Positions 45,328 through 56,299 of a stretch of 64,000 bases of DNA are shown here, piece by piece. Position 1 is the first letter of the stretch. Every line of letters starts with the position of its first letter. A model generated the notes under the pieces. It worked only from the letters and a program-made list of their open reading frames with translations. It ran no database searches and was not told where the DNA came from. The stretch comes from Diatrype stigma. Lineage: Eukaryota; Ascomycota; Sordariomycetes; Xylariales; Diatrypaceae. The translations under genes were made by a program, and so were the position numbers. The stretch is from assembly GCA_022225965.2 (NCBI GenBank), contig JAKJXP020000022.1, forward strand, positions 310,001-374,000, in the 5' to 3' direction.

Positions 45328-45716
45328 ACGTCGCGTTCGGGTAGCCTTAGCTGCGAGCTTTGACGACATCCATATAGGTAGTTGGTCTTAGGTATTCCGT
45401 GCTTATTTCCACTTGGCCACTGCTGGAACTGGAATTCGTACATGCATTATCATACACAATATTGCTTACCATACCCAAGTAGGGAACCTGCTGATTATAT
45501 AATAAATGCCGAAGAAATAGTCAAACTAAACTCCTTATCGCCAGACTTTATGATGTGTTTGCTAGCCTTGCCCTGATAACCTAAGTAATTAGTCTAGGTG
45601 CTCATCGGCTTCCGCCCCTTTTAAGATAAATCGGGATTTTGGGGGGGCGGACGATATAGTCCTTATTTGGACAAAAAGTTTCGGCCCCACAACGAGTCAA
45701 ACACCAATCAATAAAA
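45328..45716. other. Intergenic before tRNA-His
   Basis: No gene is seen. A G-run (about 45641-45647) lies upstream of the tRNA. Confidence 0.6.
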
Positions 45717-45788
45717 GCGGCTGTCGTATAGTGGTTAGTACATCACGTTGTGGCCGTGAAAACTTGAGTTCGATTCTCAACAGCCGCA
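45717..45788 (+). tRNA. tRNA-His (anticodon GTG)
   Basis: The seven-base acceptor stem GCGGCTG pairs with CAGCCGC. The anticodon stem TCACG/CGTGA encloses the loop TTGTGGC, placing GTG at positions 34-36. The T arm TTGAG-TTCGATT-CTCAA is perfect. The discriminator base is A (45788). There is no intron and no encoded CCA, as expected for a nuclear eukaryotic tRNA; the extra 5' G of tRNA-His is added after transcription. Confidence 0.95.
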
Positions 45789-45790
45789 GA

Positions 45791-45797
45791 TTTTTTT
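45791..45797 (+). terminator. RNA polymerase III terminator of tRNA-His
   Basis: Seven consecutive T begin two bases after the tRNA's 3' end, followed by A and five more T. Confidence 0.85.
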
Positions 45798-48088
45798 ATT
45801 TTTGTTCTTCTTCTGTGCTCTAGCACTACTATTAACCTATAGTTAGTGCAGGGGATGGAGACTTGATCTTTTTTGCTCGACAGCTACGTAATGTGTACTT
45901 TGTGATGTGTGGCGCAGCTTTATACTAGCGTCAGACAGAGCCTGCCAGCCCTGCCTAAGTAAAAAGTGGAACTACCACCCCCCTTTTCTTTTCGTCTGCA
46001 GTATGGGCGCGATAGGTTTCTATTTACTGCACAATGCTGGAACTTTGGACTTCATAACTGTTTTGCGTTATGTCAAGAGGAACTAGGCTTTAGGAAAGCT
46101 TAGCCACGATCTGTTACGGCAGAACGGCAATATAGATATCATCGAGCGAGGCGGAATGATGCCTACGACAACTCGTGGTTGATGGAGGTATGGCACCGAC
46201 CGGCTGGCATGCAATGCGACGCAATATATACGGCAGCCAGTGGTAATGAGATGTGTCTACTGTCACCGATATAAATAATCAATCTGTGTAAATGCTCTGT
46301 GGCATACCATGACAAGGTATGCCCGTATCACCTTCTGTCAAAAGGACGCGGATCGAGACGTGGAATCAACAGCCAGCCCAGGTGGGCACTGTATCTGAAA
46401 CAGACAGCGATCAAGATGCATTAGCCGTAACACCTTTCCCAGTGTTCCGAAATGGCTTCCTACGAAATCGATCAGTCGGAATTGGGGTTTGACAAATTAG
46501 TCTCAGGGGGCTTCTCAGGGGGTTTGAAAGCTATTGCTCAACAAGCACAAATTTGATATGTAAAAGCGGAAACGGTTCTCAAAGAAGCGATGAAAAGGAA
46601 TAAGACGTCTAAATAGACCAGGTGCGTGATAGACAGTTAGGGACACAGCTTCCCCTGTCAATCCTTGTACAGGGCAAGTCTTTTTGAGCAGAGCCCTGAA
46701 TCTTCGACCTAACAGAATGTCGTGGTGCGGACGAAACTATAACATTCCAGCTTCTTTGCTGCCTCGCGCTATCATACATTTATCAAATGGAACTTCAGGC
46801 AGCACGGCGAGTATGCGAAAAGCTGTACAACTCGAATGTCCACACAGCCATAGAAAAGGGTGACATACTCAGGATTCTCACTGTTTTCTACCGCTTGTCT
46901 GGAGAAAGAGGAATGGCTGATGCGCTCGAAATCAAGTGTCCTCGGCTCATTGATCAAACACGAGCGCCCTAAGTTGGTAAAATCCATGGTGGGATGCGAG
47001 AAGCTCCTCATCCAAATCGCCGGTTAGCAAGGATGCCCGTCGCCATCTCTATATTCTCTAACCCTCGCAACGAAGCGTTTACCACTAGCTACCCAGCCAA
47101 GCTCACTTCAAGTGCGAACACTGAAACAATTCGACACAGGGCCAGACGACTGGTAAAAGAAGACACCCCCTTGAGGTCGAGAAAGTGGCCCGCGTATGTG
47201 TAGGCAACTCGCACTCATGATCAAGCATGAGACCTCTTAGGGATAACCGACACCAGGCAGGAGTTGAGTCCTGCATCGGAAAAGTGATTCGATCAGCATC
47301 CGGTTTCGACGTATGCATCTCTTCGCCAGACCTCCTGAAAGCATCAAGACTCAAGGCTGCTACGACGAGTGCGCGCTAAGATCTAATGGGGATTGGAAAA
47401 CGAGGCTCGTCGCGAAACTTTCAAGTCAATGGGAGGGTAGTATTACAGTAGTAGCCTAACCTACTAGATGGATGCTAGCAGCCTATATATATAGATCACT
47501 ACTAATTTTTGAAAATGATAACTTCTGGCTTATTATTCTGTACCCCTTTTAGGAATGCGATGGTAACGGTCTAGACCTCCCAGCCCCTGACAACTCCGTT
47601 CATAGATCAGTTTATGCAAGGCATCCTGCGGGTGAGATCAGTTACCATGGCTCTGCTAATTATAGTTCGGCACCGAAGCGGCGGTAACGGGGGGACTGTG
47701 ACTGGCCGGGGGCAGGCAGGAACACGGGTACACCTCCCGGAGTCATCATTATCAGGAAAGCTGAATATGATCAGCGGTAGGGTTTGTCTGCCATTGGTCA
47801 GCGGGCTCCATTTCACCAGAATTGCTGCCTTCCCTTGACTTTTTTCATGCGTTGTTTTACTTGGCGAAGAGTCCGCGGAGCTGTGTCATCCAGAGCCCTA
47901 CACAGCCTCGTCATTGCATAGACTTCAAATACCGTGGTCACGCCAGGCTCCTTGCAATATGATAGTCCAGTTAGTCATCGGTACCTTCTCATTAACAACT
48001 GATTTGTCCATGCGAAAACTTCCAGGTCCATATCTCATCTCAGATATAATAGCTAACTGCGCTTTCCTCAATTTTTCGAGAGCTCGTT
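45798..48088. other. Intergenic, no convincing gene
   Basis: About 2.3 kb contains only short frames. The frame 46787-46972 (61 codons, MELQAARRVCEKLYN...) has ordinary amino-acid composition and might be a gene remnant. It lacks splice sites or extension that I can support. Confidence 0.45.
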
Positions 48089-49552
48089 ATGGCACGCAAC
48101 CGTGCTCATTCACGCAGTGGTTACCGCTTGGCCCACCGTGATAACAGGATGGGTTCGTACCGACTCTATCGTCATCAATACGATTGCGAGTTTCCCAGGT
48201 TTCCCAACCGGAGATGGGGCGGAGCCATCTGGTTCGTTGTCATCCTCCTTTTCGGGATATTCTTCCTCGCTGCCGCTGGAGGTGTAATCACAAACGTCGT
48301 CCTGACGGTCAAGTTTATCAACACAGATAACACCGGGTTCGAGCCTGAGAACCCCGACTTTCCATCGTTCAAGAACAGCCGGTTCGAAGAATGCGCCTCT
48401 TTAGTCCCCGACCCGGCGAACTGCACCGCCATCCTGGATATACTGAACCATACCTCGTATCCTGTGGACCAGGACTATCTAAGCCACGGGTATATCCCCA
48501 TCAGCTCACAGTGGCGTGGGGAGAACGGGAGCTACTATGACTGGTGTACAGCGGCGAGCTGCTTCCACGGGTACGAGGTTCTGCCTTCTACTGCCAGGCC
48601 CGAGGTCATTGGCTTGACCAACTTCGAGATATGGGCCAACGTCAACGTAGTGACCCTCATTTTCTTCTTCAATTTCATGAAGCGGAACTGGGCTTTGTTC
48701 AAGTCCGACGACCATATATGCAGGCGTAACCTTAGAGAAATAGGCCTGATCAACGGCTTTATTCTCCTCTACTCGATAGGGGCCAGCATTGTCTGGTGGT
48801 GGATAAAATACGCCCAGTTTGCCAAAGACCCGGTTCCCAACACGACGATGTCGATATATGCCTGGACCACAACATGGCTCCTCGCCTCCAACATCCACTA
48901 TCATCCCTACTCCTGCATCTTCGACAGACGGCGGCCAGGCCTTCGAAGAACATTGTCGTGGCTTCTTTCTTTCCTCGCTGTGGCCCAATGGGGTGCAACG
49001 GTCCATATATTGGCCGTGGGCTGGAGATATGTCTTGCAAAAATCGGATATATCACAGGGCTATGACTGCTCCGCGGCTATGATCACAGAAACGTCGCCGG
49101 GTATCGCGCGGTGCTCGGCCGAGAGGCTGTGTTCCGACGAGTTTCTCCTGAGTAACATGCAATTCTCATGGGGCTTTGAGGAACACCTGATTGTTACAGT
49201 CGGCGTAGTCTTCTTCGTCCTCCTTTCCATGGTAGCCCTACAGCCCTTCGTCTGGGCCTCTTGGCGGGAATTATTCCGAGGGGCCGATAGCTGGTCGGAA
49301 CAGTTCAAGAGGTGCGATATAGGGCCTATCGCCGGCCCTGCATTAACCGGTCTCCTCGCCACTCTTTATGCTGGCTTTGCTGCCATTGTGTCTGTGAAGC
49401 TCTTAACGCTGGTGGATCGCGAGGCACCCCTAGTGGCGGACCAGCGTTGCAATGTGGTACATGTTGGTATAAGCACCTGGAGGTATTATCTGGATCTAAA
49501 TCTAGATGGGGGAAGAGCCATACGGATTGCGAAGTCGTGGTTTAATGCGTGA
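48089..49552 (+). CDS. Multi-spanning fungal membrane protein, function unknown
   Basis: I do not recognise the family. It is a single exon of 487 residues. A basic N-terminal tail (about 1-45) precedes a first membrane segment (AIWFVVILLFGIFFLAAAGG). A luminal or extracellular loop of about 115 residues follows, with three N-glycosylation sequons (NCT, NHT, NGS) and paired cysteines (CASLVPDPANC; WCTAASC). Further membrane segments are VVTLIFFFNFM, LINGFILLYSIGASIVWWW, MSIYAWTTTWLLASNI, LLSFLAVAQWGATVHILAVG, LIVTVGVVFFVLLSMVALQP and GPALTGLLATLYAGFAAIVS. That makes about seven in all, with a second Cys-bearing loop (YDCSAAM, RCSAERLCSDE). The last 60 residues look soluble. An in-frame ATG at codon 21 is a possible alternative start. 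Confidence 0.72.
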   Translation: MARNRAHSRSGYRLAHRDNRMGSYRLYRHQYDCEFPRFPNRRWGGAIWFVVILLFGIFFLAAAGGVITNVVLTVKFINTDNTGFEPENPDFPSFKNSRFEECASLVPDPANCTAILDILNHTSYPVDQDYLSHGYIPISSQWRGENGSYYDWCTAASCFHGYEVLPSTARPEVIGLTNFEIWANVNVVTLIFFFNFMKRNWALFKSDDHICRRNLREIGLINGFILLYSIGASIVWWWIKYAQFAKDPVPNTTMSIYAWTTTWLLASNIHYHPYSCIFDRRRPGLRRTLSWLLSFLAVAQWGATVHILAVGWRYVLQKSDISQGYDCSAAMITETSPGIARCSAERLCSDEFLLSNMQFSWGFEEHLIVTVGVVFFVLLSMVALQPFVWASWRELFRGADSWSEQFKRCDIGPIAGPALTGLLATLYAGFAAIVSVKLLTLVDREAPLVADQRCNVVHVGISTWRYYLDLNLDGGRAIRIAKSWFNA

Positions 49553-50197
49553 ATGTACGGAAAGGCGATATATATTCGGTGCTGCTTAACGTTTGAAATA
49601 TATATTGCTAGATGTGCAGTTTACATTTTCTTTTTCTAAGTGCAACTACGCGCTTGCCCCGACCAACATCACTACTTATTGCCATCAATACCCCTGATAT
49701 TAGGCAGACAATAGTGCTGACTTTATTGATATCTGGATCTCTGTGAATAGCCATAAGGACAGACTATCGTGAAAGCTCCTGGCAATCTAGCATTGCGGAG
49801 TGGGATACATATCCATATGGTCGATCAATGGCAGCAAGCCCGAGATCACTGTAGCCTGTAACAGAGGAGGTAGGTATATTGATATAATAATAACAAGTAT
49901 CAAAGCAGCCCAGCTATACTAAACCAAGCATCCTCTTTCCCTTCCACCCTGAGCTTCCACTCCTCGCCTGTTTGCAACGTCGGCTGAGTAATCCTAAGAA
50001 AAGTTGTACGCAAGCATGCAGCTGAATAGCAAGTAAACAGACACCTGTGGTAGCCGTATCATGAGTCAACCTAAGAGTCTTATTTGGAAGGCCTGAACGT
50101 GAATGAATGGATTACTCACCTTCCCCCTTCGCCTAACACAGACCTTTCCTTCCAACCCGTCCCTCCCTCGTACACCCGCCCATCCATTCCCTTCAAG
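49553..50197. other. Convergent intergenic region
   Basis: This is the 3' region of the membrane-protein gene and of the interrupted minus-strand gene. Nothing else is seen. Confidence 0.55.
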
Positions 50198-50611
50198 TCA
50201 GTTGAGGTTCTCCTGGCCGGAGCAGCTCTTGCGCACCTGCTCGGCCTCTCGCTTCTGGGTAGCGGGGGACTTGGGGTGGTCGGGGGCGCGGGAGAACGTG
50301 CCGGCGGGCAGGTTGAGGTGCGTCTGGACCTGGGCCTGTGGTAGTGGTCCTTGGTGTTCCGCGCCGACAGGGCGGCTGCTGCTGCTGCTGCTGCTGCCGT
50401 TTCGCTCGGGGTCCAGGACACCACCGCCACTACCACCGGATGCTAAGATACGGCCCTCCGGGGGGCTGGAGCTGAAGACGGTGCCGCTGGGGCTCTGCGC
50501 GACGCCTGGTCCGACCACCCATGCCGACGGCACCTAGCCGTGGCCGGTGCGGACCGCGCCGCCGCCCGTGTACGGGACCGTGTAGGGCTTCCAGTCTTTG
50601 TTGTCGGGCAT
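50198..50611 (-). pseudogene. Small gene interrupted by an in-frame UAG
   Basis: From ATG 50611 (CACCATGCC context) the frame encodes MPDNKDWKPYTVPYTGGGAV and five more residues, then TAG (50534-50536). The same frame then stays open for 111 more codons to TGA at 50198. The second part looks like genuine protein: VPSAWVVGPGVAQSPSGTVF, GGVLDPERN, QVQTHLNLPAGTFSRAPDHP and KREAEQVRKSC, with a (AGC)7 Ser run. No splice pair of reasonable size removes the stop. The stop is followed by GTG, not the UGA-CUA readthrough context. Possible explanations are a nonsense mutation, a base-calling error (TAG from TAC or CAG) or readthrough. The family is not recognised. Confidence 0.5.
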
Positions 50612-52090
50612 GGTGGGCTTTGGTGTCGTTGCTGGGTAGGTGGGTGGGTAGGTTACGTGATAAGACAAGGGAAACAGGGGACAGTTGATGAAGTTAGATG
50701 GATTAACTGGCGGCTGCGTAATCAATGAAGTTTCGTTTGGTTATTGTAGATAGGTTGCCTTGATGGTGACTGATGAAGTGGCGCGACCTCCTAGTCGTTG
50801 CAGGTAGGTTTGATAAAGGTGTATGTCTGCGGTGATGGGACTGGGAGTATAGAATTGAAGCGACAACTGGTCGAGCAACGATGGATTGTTTTCTCAGAGC
50901 GTTTGTGTCACCGGTGATGTCGATTGAAGTTGAAGTAGAAGTTGAGTTCTCTCAAAACGTGGAATGTGAAGGTGGAGAAGCTAGGAAGTTTCATTTGTGG
51001 CCTTGTGTGGCGTCGTAATACAGGAAGTCTACATTTATTCGTTTCGTATGTACGGATGTATTGAGAAGCAACAAGTCATGTGCACAACAATGAAGACATG
51101 GCCAGTTGCCCTTCCGTTTTTTACTAGCGTCGATTTCCATGTATTGATGTTGATGTATAATGTTTGGCGAGTTCTCAAGATAATCTGCTAGAGGCGGGGT
51201 TGAGAAACATGGAAGGATGATACTGGAGTAACATGTACATCATTTGTTTGCTTGGCCTAGATAAGTTCGAAATCCACGAGATTCTAAAAGCTTAAAATGC
51301 TCAGCACCAAAGGGCCATGGTTGGACCATATCCATACTGAAAGTGGAATACTGTTGTAGCCTGCCTTGCGTCGTGATCCTAAAGAGTATATGCCATGTGA
51401 AATACACCCACTGAATATCAATGAGGGTTTGTCGAAAAGGGGTATCACGTGGGGAAGTACCGTGGACCCATACTCATACTAGCGCCACACCAGCCACACT
51501 AGTGATGTCCCGTCGCTTCCAAGCCTGGAGGTTGGTTTGATTTAAAGATTCCCTTGGGCACCGCCACACTTGATCCTCTCAGAGCGATTGCACTGCCACA
51601 TGCTACGTACCTGCCACCTTCTTAAGGAGCTCTGTCTGTTTCAACCAGTCCGGAGAATGGACAAGTGATGGCTATTGGTTACTCTACATGGGGATGGCTG
51701 ATGCATCACAGCAAGAATCGCCCCTGTCCATCGCGGCCAACGTAGCGGGGATCCTCACGTTCGAACTTCGTGGTAGCCTGCGCGCGGATCACGTACGGTA
51801 CCTACGCAACAACGACCAAGAGTACTTCCGAGTCAAGACGTCGCTGTCGTGGTACAAGACCGAGTCGGCGTGGCTGGCGGAGCTCGTCCGCGTTATGCAT
51901 CGGAATCAGGCCAACCAAGATGGGCAAGATGCGCCGAAAAGTCCCGGTGCCAGGGGCGGCTCGATGTTGAAGCTATAAGCTAGCCTCGACCAAAAGGGCC
52001 AGAGGAGGCGAAGAAGCGCTACCGCGTTAGACCTCGCTGCTCCGTGCTTGTAATAGCACGGCTACTTGACTCTACTGCGCTGTTGGGTTC
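50612..52090. other. Intergenic; holds a short doubtful frame
   Basis: About 1.5 kb carries the upstream region of the interrupted gene and the 3' side of the DUF7719-like gene. Only the frame 51688-51978, listed separately, has any coding character. Confidence 0.45.
51688..51978 (+). CDS. Short hypothetical ORF, possible gene fragment
   Basis: A 96-codon frame starts ATGGGGATGG and includes QESPLSIAANVAGILTF, EYFRVKTSLSWYKTESAWLA and ELVRVM. The first part has the look of the start of fungal N-terminal domains (DPLSIAANVAGIL type) that normally continue into a hydrophobic segment. Here that segment is replaced by polar sequence, so a truncated or rearranged copy is plausible. No introns or downstream continuation could be supported. 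Confidence 0.3.
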   Translation: MGMADASQQESPLSIAANVAGILTFELRGSLRADHVRYLRNNDQEYFRVKTSLSWYKTESAWLAELVRVMHRNQANQDGQDAPKSPGARGGSMLKL

Positions 52091-52866
52091 TTATCGTATG
52101 GTATATCCGCCCTGGACGAAGAATCCAGCCGTGAAAGCCAGAGACAGGACGGCAAAGGAAAGGTTGAGTTCGATAACGGACCAGATCCATAGGCAGCCGA
52201 GAGGTGGTGACCGTTTGAGGACGGCCATGTATCCGTATTCGTTTGTGATGTGTATCAAGTAGCAACCGGTGTATGTGCTAGCGACGAGGAAGATCGTTTG
52301 TCGGATAGGGTTTTGGTATTTCAGAGGGAGCCGTGGGACCATGATAGGGGCCGACTTGTGGGGATGGAGGACGTAAAAGAGTATAGAGAACACTGGCTCG
52401 GGAAACATCGGTTAGTAAGGCAAGATGGTATATTTGCAGCTAGACCTCGAAGAGGCTTTATCTTCTCGTGGATGTGTAGGTAGTAGGTATGTAGCTCACC
52501 GACGAAAGCTTGCAGGGTCCGAGTCACGATCTGATGCCAGGAGATCTGCATAGCATATTGGCGCTGAACGAGCACGTCGAAGGCGAAGTGCAACATGGCA
52601 AGGCTAATGCTCCAAAGCACGGTCTCCATGACCCTCTCGACTGTTGGCGGGATCTCCGCATCGTCGTTTTCGTCCTCGTCCTCATCATCGGCATCACCCC
52701 CCTGCGAAACCCTCCGCTTCCTCGGCTTCCCTTGCCGTCGGTCGGCTTCGTCAAAGAGGTTGCGCTCCTGGGCGAGATCCAACAGCGTCGCTTCGGTTGG
52801 GCCGGACCGATCGGGCTGTCTGAACGGGATCGTATCCGCCTTTCTTTCCTTCCGCGTTCGCACCAT
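52091..52866 (-). CDS. DUF7719-like four-helix membrane protein
   Basis: The function is unknown. Minus-strand exons are 52866-52500 and 52392-52091, with an intron of 107 bp in phase 1 and a textbook TACTAAC branch site, giving 222 residues. The N-terminal soluble half is charged (RTRKERKADTIPFRQPDRSG; acidic DADDEDEDENDDAE). Four membrane segments follow: VLWSISLAMLHFAFDVLVQR, a helix formed across the splice (LQAFVVFSILFYVLHP), IFLVASTYTGCYLIHITNEY and LSFAVLSLAFTAGFFV. The layout matches fungal DUF7719 proteins as I remember them. The start ATG 52866 has a CACCATAG-complement context, and no upstream ATG competes. Confidence 0.78.
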
Positions 52867-53550
52867 AGCTGGCGGTCTGCTTCTTATGCTTGGGTGGGCT
52901 TGTGATATCTTCTTTTCTCGTATTTTATAACTGAAACTGACAAGAACGAAACAGAAACAGCCTGTAAAAATCTCGTGCGTTCATCGTATATTCATTCAAC
53001 CTCATATAGGGCACGAGGTGCAAGGTTAATAGCCCCGAAGTTGCTTGCCAGCTCAGCTCGGCTTGAAACTCCAAAATTTACTCAATCTACAGGGTCTCTA
53101 CCTAGGTACAGGGTACTCGGCCACTGAGAGCTTGAACGCTAACGTTAATTATGTGGGATGTCCCGCGATCGCATTGTCCAATCGTCAAGCACCAAGTATG
53201 CGGGTCCCCCACATGACGCAGTTAAGCTCCGAAGCTCTCAGCCCAATAATCGAATTGAAACAATATAACAGCTAGACTACAGCGTAGCTTTAACTCGAGT
53301 TTAGCGATCACGGTGTTCCCAACTTGCGTATTACTTGGAGCCTGGAGGGGGAACACAGTCATTCTTTCTCTTACTATTAAGGCGTTCAATCAATATCCCA
53401 ATCGGGAATAGCTACCACGGCAATCCAGTCCACGGCTCCCCCTCGTCTAGCAGGATCTCTCTCCCTCTCTCCCTCCCCCTTTTTCACCGTAGCATAAACG
53501 CCGGCCTTTGCTCACTGATCCTAGGCAGTCAGCGAGCCAGCCAACCAGCC
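52867..53550. promoter_or_regulatory. Divergent region between the DUF7719-like gene and PIG-L
   Basis: The genes read outward. It contains a TACCTAGGTA palindrome (53099-53108). A CTCTCTCCCTCCCC pyrimidine tract just before the PIG-L start (about 53456-53480) is typical of fungal core promoters. Confidence 0.5.
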
Positions 53551-54617
53551 ATGGTAACGCCGACGCTCACAGCCGTCCTCGCAGCCGTCCTCCTGGTCCT
53601 GCCCCCGCTCCTCTATACGTGGACGGCGGAGGCGGCACGGGCGCGGCTCCCGTCCCTGCGCGGGCGGCACATATGCCTGCTGATCGCGCACCCGGACGAC
53701 GAGGCCATGTTCTTCGCGCCGAGCGTGCTGGCGCTGACGCGGCCGGCGGCGGGGAACCACGTGCGGATCCTTTGCCTGAGCACGGGCAACGCCGACGGGC
53801 TGGGGGAGACGCGGCGCCGCGAGCTGCAGCGGAGCGCCGTGCTGCTGGGCTTGCGGAGCGAGGAGGACGTTGTGGTCGTGGATAGCCCGTAAGCCTCTTC
53901 TTTCTTTCTTTTTCCTCCCCTTTCTTTTCTTTCCGATGTAGGAAGGCGGGGAGGAAGGGGGCTTTGCTTGGCTGACCGCGCGATGCAATCCTATACAGAG
54001 ATTTCCCCGATTCGATGACGCAGACCTGGGACGCGGCCAAGATTTCCGACTTGCTCAGCCGCACCTTCCCACCCTCTTCGTCCACCTCCACATCCACCTC
54101 CTCCATCTCCACGAGGTCGAAGTCCAAGCAACAAGGAGCAGAAAACGAAGGAGCAGCTGCGGCGATCGACACTCTCATCACCTTCGACGCGGGCGGCGTG
54201 TCCTCGCACCCGAACCACATCTCGCTGTACCACGGGGCGCGAGCCTTTGTCGGGGGTGGTGCGACGGCGGCTGCGACTGCGGCTGTGCCCGTCGACTTGT
54301 ACACGCTGACCTCGGTGCCGGTGTGGCGGAAGTACGCGGGGTTTCTGGACACGCTGGCGACGCTGGTATCCGTGCTGCTGTCCGGCGGAAGCCAGCAGGC
54401 GCAGGGGGGCAGCCCGGGCGCGCTCGTCAGCATGAGCAGTCTGTACGGCAGCAGCAGTAGCAGTGACGGCCGGGGTGGTGGGGAAGAGAGCTACGGCGCG
54501 GCGCGGCGCGCTATGACGGACGCGCATCGGTCCCAGATGGTCTGGTTCCGCTGGGGCTGGATAGCGCTGAGCCGGTACATGTATATCAACGACCTGCGGC
54601 TGGAGCGGGTCGAGTGA
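53551..54617 (+). CDS. gpi12: N-acetylglucosaminyl-phosphatidylinositol de-N-acetylase (PIG-L/GPI12)
   Basis: This is the second enzyme of GPI-anchor synthesis; it removes the acetyl group from GlcNAc-PI at the ER membrane. Exons are 53551-53888 and 53999-54617 (intron 110 bp, phase 2), giving 318 residues. An N-terminal membrane anchor (LTAVLAAVLLVLPPLLYTW) is followed by the zinc/catalytic motif LLIAHPDDEAMFF and then LCLSTGNADGLGETRRREL. After the splice comes DFPDSMTQTW, then the second metal motif FDAGGVSSHPNHISLYHGA. YTLTSVPVWRKYAGFLDTLA and HRSQMVWFRWGWIALSRYMY close the protein, as in the family. Ser/Thr- and Gly/Ala-rich inserts (about 128-165, 280 region) lengthen it relative to yeast Gpi12. 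All key residues are present. Confidence 0.95.
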
Positions 54618-55752
54618 ACCGACCATCGTGTATATATGTGCTTATGCAAGACGTAATGGCGATGCGGCGACACGGGCGTAGACATATTTTGGCTCAACTA
54701 TGTGCAATAAATAGGGGCCTAGAGTAGGAGGAAAGGTAAACGCTGTGCGTTCTATAGGTACGTATGTGATGGATGTGGATGGCTATATAGGCACTTCGTA
54801 AGTACATCCACGCCATCATATTTATGCAGTACGATGCCAAGCAATTATATCTCTACGTCAGGGCATGGTAAAGAAAAGCCTTGCGACCGGCTTGCACCTT
54901 TTCAATATGTGAATTGAGGTCTTCGGCAAAATCGATAGCGCTGCTGGCCCCTGGGTCCAAAACGGAACCTACAACTTCGTCCTTAGCCCGAGCCGGTCCA
55001 TGGCTCTCTCACTTCAGGACGAGTGATCATCATCTTCCCCCGGTAACATGCGCCGGATGCCGCACCAACACATCGTCGATGGTGTCCAAACTCCAATATT
55101 CAGCATCATGAGCATACCCGCTGGAATATTGGTCTCACTGAGTACTCGCGCAGGCGGTCCTCCAGTCAACGATGTTGACCTGATGATGTTTACGAAGTAA
55201 AGTGTACTTCACTACTTCACTAACATATGTGAGTTAGAAGAAGTGAGGGTAAGTACGGAGCACGTACAATCCAGTAGGGGGTAACTGAGTAAGTATAGGT
55301 AAGAGGTGTAACGACATACTTGTATGTACACTATAGTCCTCGGGTCGTACACGCAGTGACAAGTGGCACACAGGCGCTAGCAGCTGTCCTACCTTACACC
55401 TTACCACCTGCATGGCCTGGGACTCCATGACCTCGGGAACTGCTGCCCCGCTGAAAAACATCGTTCACCACCTGCACCACCTGCACCACCTGCACTATAG
55501 CACCTGCACTAACTACGGCACCTTGGGAGAGGCTGCCAATTGAATGGTTTGAGAGTCGAGCCCCTGCTCCGTACCTAATACCCTGCAATTCAACCTCGTC
55601 CCCGAGTCTCTAGTCGATCGACACTACTTGCTTGATTCGATCTGTCTCTCAACCCAGCACAGCCCGCCTAGATTTCTCTCCTCCGCTCCCTACCTGAGCT
55701 CCGGATTGGAACTGCCACTGCCACTGTCGTGAGCTGCGTGAAAGTAGTCGTG
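54618..55752. other. Intergenic with CACCTG mini-repeat
   Basis: AATAAA at about 54706 could be the PIG-L polyadenylation signal. At about 55467-55509 a 9 bp unit (ACCACCTGC) repeats about three times and the motif CACCTG occurs at least four times. No gene is seen. Confidence 0.55.
55467..55509. repeat. Short CACCTG-containing tandem repeat upstream of lsm3
   Basis: Three head-to-tail copies of ACCACCTGC, followed after CTATAG by another CACCTGCAC. CACCTG is an E-box-like hexamer, so a regulatory role is possible but not shown. Confidence 0.7.
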
Positions 55753-56299
55753 ATGGCCGACAACGAAGACGGGCCCACCGGGGGCTCCGTGGCAGAGCCG
55801 CTTGACCTAGTGCGGCTACTCCTGGACGAGGTGGTGTTCGTGAAGCTGCGGGGCGACAGAGAGCTGAAGGGCAGACTGCACGTACGTACGCACGCTGCTC
55901 TCTACTTTCCCGGCGAGAATCGCTGCTCTGAGCGAAGGGTGCCGTCTTTATCTGCTGAGTGCCTGACCAACTGAACTGACGGGTGCTTGTTGCCAGGCTT
56001 ACGACAGCCATATGAACCTGGTGCTCGGCGACGTGGTAGAGACCATCTACGTGGTGGATGAGGAAGACGACGACAAGGATGATATCAGGGTTCGTCTTTT
56101 CTTGGGCCCCCCTATCCTGTCTCTCTCTCTGTGTGCGTGCTAATGCTTTTTATTGTAGACTGTCACGAAGAAGTCGGAAATGTTATTTGTTCGAGGTATG
56201 TGTTCCTGTTCCCATTCTTTGCCGGAAGGACGTCCTTGTATCTGACACGCAGGATCAGGCGATAGCGTTGTCCTCGTCTCGCCGCAAGGCTCCTCATGA
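55753..56299 (+). CDS. lsm3: U6 snRNA-associated Sm-like protein LSm3
   Basis: This is one subunit of the heptameric LSm2-8 ring on U6 snRNA and the LSm1-7 ring of mRNA decay. Four exons, 55753-55881, 55997-56089, 56159-56195 and 56259-56299 (phases 0, 0, 1), give 99 residues; human LSM3 has 102. The Sm1 motif is [20 protein letters not shown] and [20 protein letters not shown], the latter completed across the first splice. The acidic loop [10 protein letters not shown] is typical of LSm3. The Sm2 motif is [18 protein letters not shown], again assembled by splicing. The second donor is GTTCGT, weaker than the others, but the frame and the family alignment support it. Introns 2 and 3 are 69 and 63 bp and contain stops. 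Confidence 0.95.

Noticed and set aside
46787..46972. 61-codon frame with plausible amino-acid composition
   Set aside because: Too short and isolated; no homologous feature recognised and no intron that extends it.
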